Below are positions 1-15,428 of a stretch of DNA of 64,000 nucleotides, piece after piece. The notes under the pieces were generated by a model that saw only the letters and a list, made by a program, of their open reading frames with translations, had not been told where the DNA came from and searched no databases. This DNA is from Limnoperna fortunei (lineage: Eukaryota; Mollusca; Bivalvia; Mytilida; Modiolidae): contig OX104119.1 of assembly GCA_944474755.1 (NCBI GenBank), positions 3,087,075-3,151,074 on the forward strand, in the 5' to 3' direction. The first letter of the stretch is position 1; every line of letters begins with the position of its first letter. Both the position numbers and the translations under genes were made by a program.

Positions 1-3000
1 TCAAGTATACCGATTGTGTAAAACAACCACCTAACACCGTCAGGACACAATTGTTAAGTATACCGATTGTGTCAAACAACCACTTAACGCCGTCAGTACA
101 CAATTATCAAGTATACCGAATGTGTCAAACAACCACCTAACACCGTGAGTACACAATTATCAAGTATACCGATTGTGTCAAACAACCACCTAACACCGTC
201 AGTACACAATTATCAAGTATACCGATTGTGTCAAACAACCACCTAACACCATCAGTACACAATTATCAAGTATACCGATTGTGTCAAACAACCACCTAAC
301 ACCATCAGTATACAATTATCAAGTATACCGATTGTGTCAAACAACCACCTAACACCGTCAGTACACAATTATCAAGTATACCGATTGTGTCAAACAACCA
401 CCTAACACCGTCAGTACACAATTATAAAGTATACCGATTGTGTCAAACAACCACCTAACACCGTCAGGACACAATTGTTAAGTATACCGAATGTGTCAAA
501 CACCACCTTACACCGTCAAGACACAATTATAAAGTATACGGATTGTGTCAAACAACCACCTAACACCGTCAGTACACAATTATCAAGTATACCGATTGTG
601 TCAAACAACCACCTAACACCGTCAGGAGACAATTATCAAGTATACCGATTGTGTCAAACAACCACCTTACACCGTCAGGACACAGTTATCAAGTACACCG
701 ATTGTGTCAAACAACCAACTAACACCGTCAGTACACAATTATCAAGTATACCGAATGTGTCAAACAACCACCTAACACCGTAAGAACACAATTATCAAGT
801 ATACCGATTGTGTAAAACAACCACCTAACACCGTCAGGACACAATTGTTAAGTATACCGATTGTGTCAAACAACCACTTAACGCCGTCAGTACACAATTA
901 TCAAGTATACCGAATGTGTCAAACAACCACCTAACACCGTGAGTACACAATTATCAAGTATACCGATTGTGTCGAACAACCACCTAACACCGTCAGTACA
1001 CAATTATCAAGTATACCGATTGTGTCAAACAACCTCCTAACACCATCAGTACACAATTATCAAGTATACCGATTGTGTCAAACAACCACCTAACACCATC
1101 AGTATACAATTATCAAGTATACCGATTGTGTCAAACAACCACCTAACACCGTCAGTACACAATTATCAAGTATATCGGTTGTGTCAAACAACCACCTAAC
1201 ACCGTCAGTACACAATTATCAATATACCGAATGTGTCAAACAACCACCTAACACCGTCAGGACACAATTATCAAGTATACCGATTGTGTCAAACAACCAA
1301 CTAACACCGACAGTACACAATTATCAAGTATACCGATTGTGTCAAACAACCACCTAACACCGTCAGGACACAATTATCAAGTATACCGATTGTGTCAAAC
1401 AACCACCTTACACCGTCAGTACACAATTATCAAGTATACCGATTGTGTCAAACAACCAACTAACACCGTCAGTACACAATTATCAAGTATACCGAATGTG
1501 TCAAACAACCACCTAACACCGTAAGAACACAATTATCAAGTATACCGATTGTGTCAAACAACCACCTAACACCGTCAGGACACAATTGTTAAGTATACCG
1601 ATTGTGTCAAACAACCACTTAACGCCGTCAGTACACAATTATCAAGTATACCGAATGTGTCAAACAACCACCTAACACCGTGAGTACACAATTATCAAGT
1701 ATACCGATTGTGTCAAACAACCACCTAACACCGTCAGTACACAATTATCAAGTATACCGATTGTGTCAAACAACCACCTAACACCATCAGTACACAATTA
1801 TCAAGTATACCGATTGTGTCAAACAACCACCTAACACCATCAGTATACAATTATCAAGTATACCGATTGTGTCAAACAACCACCTAACACCGTCAGTACA
1901 CAATTATCAAGTATACCGATTGTGTCAAACAACCACCTAACACCGTCAGTACACAATTATCAAGTATACCGATTGTGTCAAACAACCACCTAACACCGTC
2001 AGGACACAATTGTTAAGTATACCGAATGTGTCAAACACCACCTTACACCGTCAAGACACAATTATAAAGTATACGGATTGTGTCAAACAACCACCTAACA
2101 CCGTCAGTACACAATTATCAAGTATACCGATTGTGTCAAACAACCACCTAACACCGTCAGGACACAATTATCAAGTATACCGATTGTGTCAAACAACCAC
2201 CTTACACCGTCAGGACACAGTTATCAAGTAAACCGATTGTGTCAAACAACCAACTAACACCGTCAGTACACAATTATCAAGTATACCGAATGTGTCAAAC
2301 AACCACCTAACACCGTAAGAACACAATTATCAAGTATACCGATTGTGTAAAACAACCACCTAACACCGTCAGGACACAATTGTTAAGTATACCGATTGTG
2401 TCAAACAACCACTTAACGCCGTCAGTACACAATTATCAAGTATACCGAATGTGTCAAACAACCACCTAACACCGTGAGTACACAATTATCAAGTATACCG
2501 ATTGTGTCGAACAACCACCTAACACCGTCAGTACACAATTATCAAGTATACCGATTGTGTCAAACAACCTCCTAACACCATCAGTACACAATTATCAAGT
2601 ATACCGATTGTGTCAAACAACCACCTAACACCATCAGTATACAATTATCAAGTATACCGATTGTGTCAAACAACCACCTAACACCGTCAGTACACAATTA
2701 TCAAGTATACCGGTTGTGTCAAACAACCACCTAACACCGTCAGTACACAATTATCAATATACCTAATGTGTCAAACAACCACCTAACACCGTCAGGACAC
2801 AATTATCAAGTATACCGATTGTGTCAAACAACCAACTAACACCGACAGTACACAATTATCAAGTATACCGATTGTGTCAAACAACCACCTAACACCGTCA
2901 GGACACAATTATCAAGTATACCGATTGTGTCAAACAACCACCTTACACCGTCAGTACACAATTATCAAGTATACCGATTGTGTCAAACAACCAACTAACA

Positions 3001-3110
3001 CCGTCAGTACACAATTATCAAGTATACCGAATGTGTCAAACAACCACCTAACACCGTCAGAACACAATTATCAAGTATACCGATTGTGTCAAAAAACCAC
3101 CTAACACCGT
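1..3110 (+). repeat. HOR domain 1: 1,535-bp unit of 29 monomers
   Basis: The variant TGTGTAAAAC occurs with its A at 20, 814 and 2349, giving a 794-bp first (partial, 15-monomer) unit and a 1,535-bp second unit. Units are therefore about 1-794, 795-2329 and 2330-3110 (partial). 1,535 is 29 x 53 minus 2; the two missing bases are seen as TCAATATACC near 1220 and CAAACACCACC near 2034, each one base short. The second copy of the TCAATATACC variant is near 2752. The 1,535-bp register is lost near 3110, where the sequence jumps to a block resembling 475-783 (also at 2010 and 4709). Confidence 0.88.
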
Positions 3111-6100
3111 CAGGACACAATTGTTAAGTATACCGAATGTGTCAAACACCACCTTACACCGTCAAGACACAATTATAAAGTATACGGATTGTGTCAAACA
3201 ACCACCTAACACCGTCAGGACACAATTATCAAGTATACCGAATGTGTCAAACAACCACCTAACACCGTCAGTACACAATTATCAAGTATACCGATTGTGT
3301 CAAACAACCACCTTACACCGTCAGGACACAGTTATCAAGTATACCGATTGTGTCAAACAACCAACTAACACCGTCAGTACACAATTATCAAGTATACCGA
3401 ATGTGTCAAACAACCACCTAACACCGTAAGAACACAATTGTTAAGTATACCGATTGTGTCAAACAACAACCTAACACCATCAGTACACAATTATAAAGTA
3501 TACCGATTGTGTCAAACAACCACCTAACGCCGTCAGTACACAATTATCAAGTATACCGATTGTGTCAAACAACCACCTAACACCGTGAGTACAAAATAAT
3601 CAAGTATACCGATTGTGTCAAACAACCACCTAACACCGTCAGTACACATTTGTTAAGTATACCGATTGTGTCAAACAACCACCTAACACCGTCAGTACAC
3701 AGTCGTTAAGTATACCGATTATGTCAAACAACCACCTTACACCATCAGTACACAATTATCAAGTATACCGATTGTGTCAAACAACCACCTAACATCGTCA
3801 GTACACAGTCGTTAAGTATACCGATTGTGTCAAACAACCACCTAACACCGTCAGAACACAATTATAAAGTATACCGATTGTGTCAAACAACCACCTAACA
3901 CCGTCAGTACACAATTATAAAGTATAACGAGTATGTCAAACAACCAACTAACACCGTCAGTACACAATTATCAAGTATACCGAAAGTGTCAAACAACCAA
4001 CTAACACCGTCAGAACACAATTATCAAGTATACCGATTGTGTCAAACAACCACCTATTGCCGTCAGTACACAATTATCAAGTATACCGAATGTGTCAAAC
4101 AACCACCTAACACCGTCAGTACACAATTATCAAGTATACCGATTGTGTCAAACAACCACCTAACACCATCAGTACACAATTATCAAGTATACCGATTGTA
4201 TCAAACAACCACCTAACACCGTCAGTACACAATTATCAAGTATACCGATTGTGTCAAACAACCACCTAACACCGTCAGTACACAATTATAAAGTACACCG
4301 ATTGTGTCAAACAACCACCTAACACCGTCAGTACACAATTATCAAGTATACCGATTGTGTCAAACAACCACCTAACACCGTCAGTACACAATTATCAAGT
4401 ATACCGAATGTGTCAAACAACCACCTAACACCGTCAGGACACAATTATGAAGTATACCGATTGTGTCAAACAACCACCTTACACCGTCAGGACACAATTA
4501 TCAAGTATACCGATTGTGTCAAACAACCAACTAACACCGTCAGTACACAATTATCAAGTATACCGAATGTGTCAAACAACCACCTAACACCGTCAGAACA
4601 CAATTATCAAGTATACCAATTGTGTCAAAAACCACCTAACACCGTCAGGACACAATTGTTAAGTATACCGATTGTGTCAAACAGCCACCTAACACCGTCA
4701 GGACACAATTGTTAAGTATGCCGAATGTGTCAAACACCACCTTACACCGTCAGGACACAATTATAAAGTATACGGATTGTGTCAAACAACCACCTAACAC
4801 CGTCAGTACACAATTATCAAGTATACCGATTGTGTCAAACAACCACCTAACACCGTCAGGACACAATTATCAAGTATACCGATTGTGTCAAACAACCACC
4901 TTACACCGTCAGGACACAATTATCAAGTATACCGATTGTGTCAAACAACCAACTAACACCGTCAGTACACAATTATCAAGTATACCGAATGTGTCAAACA
5001 ACCACCTAACACCGTAAGAACTCAATTATCAAGTATACCGATTGTGTGAAACAACCACCTAACACCGTCAGGACACAATTGTTAAGTATACCGATTGTGT
5101 CAAACAACCACTTAACGCCGTCAGTACACAATTATCAAGTATACCGAATGTGTCAAACAACCACCTAACACCGTCAGGACCCAATTATCAAGTATACCGA
5201 TTGTGTCGAACAACCACCTAACACCGTCAGTATACAATTATAAAGTATACCGATTGTGTCAAACAACAACCTAACACCGTCAGTACAAAATAATCAAGTA
5301 TACCGATTGTGTCAAACAACCACCTAACACCGTCAGTACACATTTGTTAAGTATACCGATTGTGTCAAACAACCACCTAACACCGTCAGTACACAGTCGT
5401 TAAGTATACCGATTGTGTCAAACAACCACCTAACACCGTGAGTACAAAATAATGAAGTATACCGATTGTGTCAAGCAACCACCTAACACCGTCAGTACAC
5501 ATTTGTTACGTATACCGATTGTGTCAAACAACCACCTTACACCGTAAGTACACAGTCGTTAAGTATACCGATTGTGTCAAACAACCGCCTTACACCATCA
5601 GTACACAATTATCAAGTATACCGATTGTGTCAAACAACCACCTAACATCGTCAGTACACAGTCGTTAAGTATACCGATTGTGTCAAACAACCGCCTTACA
5701 CAATCAGTACACAATTATCAAGTATACCGATTGTGTCAAACAACCACCTAACACCGTCAGTACACAATTATCAAGTATACCGATTGTGTCAAACAACCAC
5801 CTAACACCGTCAGAACACAATTATAAAGTATACCGATTGTGTCAAACAACCACCTATTGCCGTCAGTACACAATTATAAAGTATACCGAGTGTGTCAAAC
5901 AACCAACTAACACCGTCAGTACACAATTATCAAGTATACCGATTGTGTCAAACAACCAACTAACACCGTCAGTACACAATTATCAAGTATACCGAATGTG
6001 TCAAACAACCACCTAACACCGTCAGGACACAATTATCAAGTATACCGATTGTGTCAAACAACCACATTGCACCGTCAGTACACAATTATCAAGTATACCG

Positions 6101-7269
6101 ATTGTGTCAAACAACCACCAAACACCGTCAGGACACAATTGTTAAGTATGCCGAATGTGTCAAACAACCACCTTACACCGTCGGGACACAATTATCAAGT
6201 ATACCGATTGTGTCAAACAACCACTTAACACCGTCAGTACACAATTATCAAGTATACCGAATGTTTCAAACAACCACCTAACACCGTCAGGACACAATTA
6301 TTAAGTATACCGATTGTGTCAAACAACAACCTATCACCGTCAGTACACAATTATCAAGTATACCGATTGTGTCAAACAACCACCTAACACCGTCAGGACA
6401 CAATTGTTAAGTATACCGATTGTGTAAAACAACCACTTAACGGCGTCAGTACACAATTATAAGGTATACCGAATGTGTCAAACAACCACCTAACACCGTC
6501 AGTACACAGTCGTTAAGTATACCGATTGTGTCAAACAACCATCTTACACCGTCAGTACACAATTATCAAGTATACCGATTGTGTCAAACAACCACCTAAC
6601 ATCGTCAGTACACAATTATCAAGTATACCGATTGTGCCAAACAACCACCTAACACCGTCAGTACACAATTATAAAGTATACCGATTGTTTCAAACAACCA
6701 CCTAACACCGTCAGTACACAGTCGTTAAGTATACCGATTGTGTCAAACAACCACCTTACACCGTCAGTACACAATTATCAAGTATACCGATTGTATCAAA
6801 CAACCACCTTACACCGTGAGTACACAATTATCAAGTATACCGATTGTGTCAAACAAATACCTAACGCCGTCAGAACACAATTATAAAGTATACCGATTGT
6901 GTCAAACAACCACCCAACACCGTCAGTACACAATTATAAAGTATACCGATTGTGTCAAACAACCACCAAACGCCGTCAGTACACAATTATCAAGTATACC
7001 GATTGTGTCAAACAACCACCTAACACCGTCAGTAAACAATTATCAAGTATACCGATTGTGTCAAACAACCACCTAACGCCGTCAGTACACAATTATCAAG
7101 TATACCGATTGTGTCAAACAACCACCTAACACCATCAGTACACAATTATCAAGTATACCGATTGTGTCAAACAACCACCTAACACCGTCAGTACCCAATT
7201 ATCAAGTATACCGATTGTGTCAAACAACCACCTAACACCATCAGTACACAATTATCAAGTATACCGATT
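3111..7269 (+). repeat. Mosaic satellite segment between HOR domains
   Basis: The 53-bp monomers continue without interruption but no single long HOR register holds. The segment starts with a copy of the 475-783 block, has another copy at 4709-5017, and first introduces junction types ACATTTGTTAAG (3647, 5341, 5491) and ACAGTCGTTAAG (from about 3710). These dominate to about 38 kb. I read it as a patchwork produced by unequal exchange between domain 1 and the next family. No gene or unique sequence is present. Confidence 0.8.
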
Positions 7270-8455
7270 GTGTCAAACAACCACCTAACACCGTCAGTAC
7301 ACAATTATCAAGTATACCGATTGTGTCAAACAACCACCTTACACCGTCAGTACACAATTATCAAGTATACCGATTGTGTCAAACAACCACCTAACACCGT
7401 CAGGACACAATTGTTAAGTATGCCGAATGTGTCATACAACCACCTTACACCGTCAGGACACAATTATCAAGTATACCGATTGTGTGAAACAACCACCTAT
7501 CACCGTCAGTACACAATTATCAAGTATACCGATTGTGTCAAACAACCACCTAACACCGTCAGGACACAATTGTTAAGTATACCGATTGTGTCAAACAACC
7601 ACTTAACGCCGTCAGTACACAATTATCAAGTATACCGAACGTGTCAAACAACCATCTAACACCGTCAGTACACAGTCGTTAAGTATACCGATTGTGTCAA
7701 ACAACCATCTTACACCGTCAGTACACAATTATCAAGTATACCGATTGTGTCAAACAACCACCTAACACCGTCAGTACACAATTATCAAGTATACCGATTG
7801 TGTCAAACAAAAACCTAACACCGTCAGTACACAATTATAAAGTATACCGATTGTTGCAAACAACCACCTAACACCGTCAGTACACAGTCGTTAAGTATAC
7901 CGATTGTGTCAAACAACCACCTGACACCGTCAGTACACAATTATCAAGTATACCGATTGTGTCAAACAACCACCCAACACCGTCAGGACACAATTGTTAA
8001 GTATACCGATTGTGTCAAACAACCACTTAACGCCGTCAGTACACAATTATCAAGTTTACCGAATGTGTCAAACAACCACCTAACACCGTGAGTACACAAT
8101 TATCAAGTATACCGATTGTGTCAAACAACCACCTTACACCGTCAGGACACAATTATCAAGTATACCGATTGTGTCGAACAACCACCTAACACCGTCAGTA
8201 CACAATTATAAAGTATACCGATTGTGTCAAACAACAACCTAATACCGTCAGTACACAATTATAAAGTATACCGTTTGTGTCAAACAACCACCTAACGCCG
8301 TCAGTACACAATTATCAAGTATACCGATTGTGTCAAACAACCACCTAACACCGTGAGTACACAATTATCAAGTATACCGATTGTGTCAAACAACCACCTA
8401 ACACCGTCAGTACACATTTGTTAAGTATACCGATTGTGTCAAACAACCACCTAAC
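7270..8455 (+). repeat. Satellite block duplicated at 11575-12760
   Basis: The variant order here matches 11575-12760 at an offset of 4,305 bp, which is 81 x 53 plus 12. The 12 is explained by the +14 insertion at 11470 and the 2-base deletion near 9338 lying between the copies. Colinearity ends about 12,760, where the downstream copy switches to an ACCATCAG monomer while the 8.46 kb copy continues with ACAGTCGCTAAG. Confidence 0.8.
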
Positions 8456-9994
8456 ACCGTCAGTACACAGTCGCTAAGTATACCGATTATGTCAAACAAC
8501 CACCTCACACCATCAGTACATAATTATCAAGTATACCGATTGTGTTAAACAACCACCTAACATCGTCAGTACACAGTCGTTAAGTATACCGATTGTGTCA
8601 AACAACCACCTAACACCGTCAGAACACAATTATAAAGTATACCGATTGTGTCAAACAACCACCTATTGCCGTCAGTACACAATTATAAAGTATACCGAGT
8701 GTGTCAAACAACCAACTAACACCGTCAGTACACAATTATCAAGTATACCGAAAGTGTCAAACAACCAACTAACACCGTCAGAACACAATTATCAAGTATA
8801 CCGATTGTGTCAAACAACCACCTATTGCCGTCAGTAAACAATTATCAAGTATACCGAATGTATCAAACAACCACCTAACACCGTCAGAACACAATTATCA
8901 AGTATACCGATTGTGTCAAACAACCACCTAACACCGTCAGTACACAATTATCAAGTATACCGATTGTGTCAAACAACCAACTAACACCGTCAGTACACAA
9001 ATATCAAGTATACCGAATGTGTCAAACAATCACCTAACACCGTCAGGACACAATTATCAAGTATACCGATTGTGTTAAACAAGCACCTTACACCGTCAGT
9101 ACACATTTATCAAGTATACCGATTGTGTCAAACAACCACCTAACACCGTCAGGACACAATTGTTAAGTATGCCGAATGTGTCAAACAACCACCTTACACC
9201 GTCAGGACACAATTATCAAGTATACCGATTGTGTCAAACAACCACCTATCACCGTCAGTACACAATTATCAAGTATACCGATTGTGTCAAACAACCACCT
9301 AACACCGTCAGTACACAATTATCAAGTATACCGATTGTGTAACAACCACCTAACGCCGTCAGCACACAATTTTCAAGTATACCGATTGTGTCAAACAACC
9401 ACCTAACACCGTCAGTACACAATTATCAAGTATACCGATTGAGAAAAACAACCACCTAACGCCGACAGTACACAATTATCAAGTATACTGATTGAGTCAA
9501 ACAACCACCTAACACCGTGAGTACACAATTATCAAGTATACCGATTGTGTCAAATAACCACCCAACACCGTCAGTACACAATTATCAAGTATACCGATTG
9601 TGTCAAACAAATACCTAACGCCGTCAGAACACAATTATAAAGTATACCGATTGTGTCAAACAACCACCCAACACCGTCAGTACACAATTATAAAGTATAC
9701 CGATTGTGTCAAACAACCACCTAACGCCGTCAGTACACAATTATCAAGTATACCGATTGTGTCAAACAACCACCTAACACCATCAGTACACAATTATCAA
9801 GTATACCGATTGTGTCAAACAACCACTTAACGCCGTCAGTACACAATTATCAAGTATACCGATTGTGTCAAACAACCACCTAACACCATCAGTACACAAT
9901 TATCAAGTATACCGATTGTGTCAAACAACCACCTAACACCGTCAGTACACAATTATCAAGTATACCGATTGTGTCAAACAACCACCTAACACCA
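8456..9994 (+). repeat. Satellite block duplicated at 18291-20530
   Basis: Variant order matches about 18,291-20,530 at offsets of 10,322 bp (8595 to 18917) and 10,534 bp (9160 to 19694). The 212-bp difference is four extra monomers in the downstream copy (around 19200-19465). Shared rare markers include the 2-base-short TGTGTAACAACC near 9338 and 19874, CGATTGAGAAAAAC near 9440 and 19971, and TACTGATTGAGTC near 9485 and 20020. Confidence 0.8.
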
Positions 9995-12764
9995 TCAGTA
10001 CACAATTATCAAGTATACCGATTGTGTCAAACAACCACCTAACACCGTCAGTACACAATTATCAAGTATACCGATTGTGTCAAACAACCAACTAACACCG
10101 TCAGTACACAATTATCAAGTATACCGATTGTGTCAAACAACCACCTAACACCGTCAGGACACTATTATCAAGTATACCGATTGTGTCAAACAACCACCTT
10201 ACACCGTCAGGACACAATTATCAAGTATACCGATTGTGTCAAACAACCACCTAACGCCGTCAGTACACAATTATCAAGTATACCGATTGTGTCAAATAAC
10301 CACCTAACACCGTGAGTACACAATTATCAAGTATACCGATTGTGTCAAACAACCACCTAACACCGTCTGTACACATTTGTTAAGTATACCGATTGTGTCA
10401 AACAACCACCTAACACCGTCAGTACACAGTCGTTAAGTATACCGATTATGTCAAACATCCACCTCACACCATCGGTACATAATTATCAAGTATACCGATT
10501 GTGTCAAACAACCACCTAACATCGTCAGTACACAGTCGTTAAGTATACCGATTGTGTCAAACAACCACCTAACACCGTCAGAACACAATTATAAAGTATA
10601 CCGATTGTGTCAAACAACCACCTAACACCGTCAGAACACAATTATAAAGTATACCGAGTGTGTCAAACAACCACCTATTGCCGTCAGTACACAATTATAA
10701 AGTATACCGAGTGTGTCAAACAACCACCCAACACCGTCAGTACACAATTATAAAGTATACCGAGTGTGTCAAACAACCAACTAACACCGTCAGTACACAA
10801 TTATCAAGTATACCGAAAGTGTCAAACAACCAACTAACACCGTCAGAACACAATTATCAAGTATACCGATTGTGTCAAACAACCAACTAACACCGTCAGA
10901 ACACAATTATCAAGTATACCGATTGTGTCAAACAACCACCTAACACCGTCAGTACACAATTATCAAGTATACCGAATGTGTCAAACAACCACCTAACACC
11001 GTCAGAACACAATTATCAAGTATACCGATTGTGTCAAACAAATACCTAACGCCGTCAGAACACAATTATAAAGTATACCGATTGTGTCAAACAACCACCC
11101 AACACCGTCAGTACACAATTATAAAGTATACCGATTGTGTCAAACAACCACCTAACGCCATCAGTACACAATTATCAAGTATACCGATTGTGTCAAACAA
11201 CCACCTAACACCGTCAGTACACAATTATAAAGTATACCGATAGTGTCAAACAACCACCTAACGCCGTCAGTACACAATTATCAAGTATACCGATTGTGTC
11301 AAACAACCACCTAACACCATCAGTACACAATTATCAAGTATACCGATTGTGTCAAACAACCACCTAACACCGTCAATACCCAATTATCAAGTATACCGAT
11401 TGTGTCAAACAACCACCTAACACCATCAGTACACAATTATCAAGTATACCGATTGTGTCAAACAACCACTGCCAAACAACCACCTAACACCGTCAGTTCA
11501 CAATTATCAAGCATACCGATTGTGTCAAACAACCAACTAACACCGTCAGTACACAATTATCAAGTATATCGAATGTGCCAAACAACCACCTAACACCGTC
11601 AGGACACAATTATCAAGTATACCGATTGTGTCAAACAACCACCTTACACCGTCAGTACACAATTATCAAGTATACCGATTGTGTCAAACAACCACCTAAC
11701 ACCGTCAGGACACAATTGTTAAGTATGCCGAATGTGTCATACAACCACCTTACACCGTCAGGACACAATTATCAAGTATACCGATTGTGTCAAACAACCA
11801 CCTATCACCGTCAGTACACAATTATCAAGTATACCGATTGTGTCAAACAACCACCTAACACCGTCAGGACACAATTGTTAAGTATACCGATTGTGTCAAA
11901 CAACCACTTAACGCCGTCAGTACACAATTATCAAGTATACCGAATGTGTCAAACAACCACCTAACACCGTCAGTACACAGTCGTTAAGCATACCGATTGT
12001 GTCAAACAACCATCTTACACCGTCAGTACACAATTATCAAGTATACCGATTGTGTCAAACAACCACCTAACACCGTCAGTACACAATTATCAAGTATGCC
12101 GATTGTGTCAAAAAACCACCTAACACCGTCAGTACACAATTATAAAGTATACCGATTGTTTCAAACAACCACCTAACACCGTCAGTACACAGTCGTTAAG
12201 TATACCGATTGTGTCAAACAACCACCTTACACCGTCAGTACACAATTATCAAGTATACCGATTGTGTCAAACAACCACCCAACACCGTCAGGACACAATT
12301 GTTAAGTATACCGATTGTGTCAAACAACCACTTAACGCCGTCAGTACACAATTATCAAGTTTACCGAATGTGTCAAACAACCACCTAACACCGTGAGTAC
12401 AGAATTATCAAGTATACCGATTGTGGCAAACAACCACCTTACACCGTCAGGACACAATTATCAAGTATACCGATTGTGTCGAACAACCACCTAACACCGT
12501 CAGTACACAATTATAAAGTATACCGATTGTGTCAAACAACAACCTAACACCGTCAGTACACAATTATAAAGTATACCGATTGTGTCAAACAACCACCTAA
12601 CGCCGTCAGTACACAATTATCAAGTATACCGATTGTGTCAAACAACCACCTAACACCGTGAGTACACAATTATCAAGTATACCGATTGTGTCAAACAACC
12701 ACCTAACAACGTCAGTACACATTTGTTAAGTATACCGATTGTGTCAAACAACCACCTAACACCA
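9995..12764 (+). repeat. HOR family 2, unit 1 (2,770 bp)
   Basis: First of the tandem units carrying the 14-bp insertion (here at 11470). The start-equivalent marker GGACACTATTATC near 10158 recurs 2,770 bp later near 12928. 2,770 equals 52 x 53 plus 14. The insertion itself recurs 2,876 bp later because the second unit has two extra monomers before it. The unit boundary is arbitrary within the repeat; I placed it at an ACCATCAG monomer. Confidence 0.85.
11470..11483 (+). repeat. 14-bp insertion TGCCAAACAACCAC, copy 1
   Basis: A monomer extended to 67 bp: CAAACAACCAC is duplicated with a TGC linker. The flanking monomers also carry GTTCACAATTATCAAGC, so the insertion is a tracer for HOR family 2. 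Confidence 0.92.
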
Positions 12765-15428
12765 TCAGTACACAATTATCAAGTATACCGATTGTGTCAA
12801 ACAACCACCTAACACCGTCAGTACACAATTATCAAGTATACCGATTGTGTCAAACAACCAACTAACACCGTCAGTACACAATTATCAAGTATACCGATTG
12901 TGTCAAACAACCACCTAACACCGTCAGGACACTATTATCAAGTATACCGATTGTGTCAAACAACCACCTTACACCGTCAGGACACAATTATCAAGTATAC
13001 CGATTGTGTCAAACAACCACCTAACGCCGTCAGTACACAATTATCAAGTATACCGATTGTGTCAAATAACCACCTAACACCGTGAGTACACAATTATCAA
13101 GTATACCGATTGTGTCAAACAACCACCTAACACCGTCAGTACACATTTGTTAAGTATACCGATTGAGTCAAACAACCACCTAACACCGTCAGTACACAGT
13201 CGTTAAGTATACCGATTATGTCAAACAACCACCTCACACCATCGGTACATAATTATCAAGTATACCGATTGTGTCAAACAACCACCTAACATCGTCAGTA
13301 CACAGTCGTTAAGTATACCGATTGTGTCAAACAACCACCTAACACCGTCAGAACACAATTATAAAGTATACCGATTGTGTCAAACAACCACCTAACACCG
13401 TCAGAACACAATTATAAAGTATACCGAGTGTGTCAAACAACCACCTATTGCCGTCAGTACACAATTATAAAGTATACCGAGTGTGTCAAACAACCACCCA
13501 ACACCGTCAGTACACAATTATAAAGTATACCGAGTGTGTCAAACAACCAACTAACACCGTCAGTACACAATTATCAAGTATACCGAAAGTGTCAAACAAC
13601 AAACTAACACCGTCAGAACACAATTATCAAGTATACCGATTGTGTCAAACAACCAACTAACACCGTCAGAACACAATTATCAAGTATACCGATTGTGTCA
13701 AACAACCACCTAACACCGTCAGTACACAATTATCAAGTATACCGAATGTGTCAAACAACCACCTAACACCGTCAGAACACAATTATCAAGTATACCGATT
13801 GTGTCAAACAAATACCTAACGCCGTCAGAACACAATTATAAAGTATACCGATTGTGTCAAACAACCACCTAACACCGTCAGAACACAATTATCAAGTATA
13901 CCGATTGTGTCAAACAACCACCTAACGCCATCAGTACACAATTATCAAGTATACCGATTGTGTCAAACAACCACCTAACACCGTCAGTACACAATTATAA
14001 AGTATACCGATAGTGTCAAACAACCACCTAACGCCGTCAGTACACAATTATCAAGTATACCGATTGTGTCAAACAACCACCTAACACCATCAGTACACAA
14101 TTATCAAGTATACCGATTGTGTCAAACAACCACCTAACACCGTCAGTACCCAATTATCAAGTATACCGATTGTGTCAAACAACCACCTAACACCATCAGT
14201 ACACAATTATCAAGTATACCGATTGTGTCAAACAACCACCTAACACCGTCAGTACACAATTATCAAGTATACCGATTGTGTCAAACAACCACCTAACACC
14301 GTCAGTACACAATTATAAAGTATACCGATTGTGTCAAACAACCACTGCCAAACAACCACCTAACACCGTCAGTTCACAATTATCAAGCATACCGATTGTG
14401 TCAAACAACCAACTAACACCGTCAGTACACAATTATCAAGTATATCGAATGTGTCAAACAACCACCTAACACCGTCAGGACACAATTATCAAGTATACCG
14501 ATTGTGTCAAACAACCACCTTACACCGTCAGTACACAATTATCAAGTATACCGATTGTGTCAAACAACCACCTAACACCGTCAGGACACAATTGTTAAGT
14601 ATGCCGAATGTGTCATACAACCACCTTACACCGTCAGGACACAATTATCAAGTATACCGATTGTGTCAAACAACAACCTATCACCGTCAGTACACAATTA
14701 TCAAATATACCGATTGTGTCAAACAACCACCTAACACCGTCAGGACACAATTGTTAAGTATACCGATTGTGTCAAACAACCACTTAACGCCGTCAGTACA
14801 CAATTATCAAGTATACCGAATGTGTCAAACAACCACCTAACACCGTCAGTACACAGTCGTTAAGTATACCGATTGTGTCAAACAACCATCTTACACCGTC
14901 AGTACACAATTATCAAGTATACCGATTGTGTCAAACAACCACCTAACACCGTCAGTACACAATTATCAAGTATGCCGATTGTGTCAAAAAACCACCTAAC
15001 ACCGTCAGTACACAATTATAAAGTATACCGATTGTTTCAAACAACCACCTAACACCGTCAGTACACAGTCGTTAAGTATACCGATTGTGTCAAACAACCA
15101 CCTTACACCGTCAGTACACAATTATCAAGTATAACGATTGTGTCAAACAACCACCCAACACCGTCAGGACACAATTGTTAAGTATACCGATTGTGTCAAA
15201 CAACCACTTAACGCCGTCAGTACACAATTATCAAGTTTACCGAATGTGTCAAACAACCACCTAACACCGTGAGTACAGAATTATCAAGTATACCGATTGT
15301 GTCAAAAAACCACCTTACACCGTCAGGACACAATTATCAAGTATACCGATTGTGTCGAACAACCACCTAACACCGTCAGTACACAATTATAAAGTATACC
15401 GATTGTGTCAAACAACCACCTAACACCA
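12765..15428 (+). repeat. HOR family 2, unit 2 (2,664 bp)
   Basis: Offset to the next unit is 2,664 bp (50 x 53 plus 14) for several independent markers: 12900 to 15564, 13430 to 16094, 14278 to 16942, and the 14-bp insertion 14346 to 17010. Near 15425 the sequence jumps forward to an ACCATCAG monomer, skipping monomers present at the end of unit 1, which explains the shorter unit. Confidence 0.87.
14346..14359 (+). repeat. 14-bp insertion TGCCAAACAACCAC, copy 2
   Basis: Same insertion and same flanks as 11470; 2,876 bp downstream of it. Confidence 0.92.
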
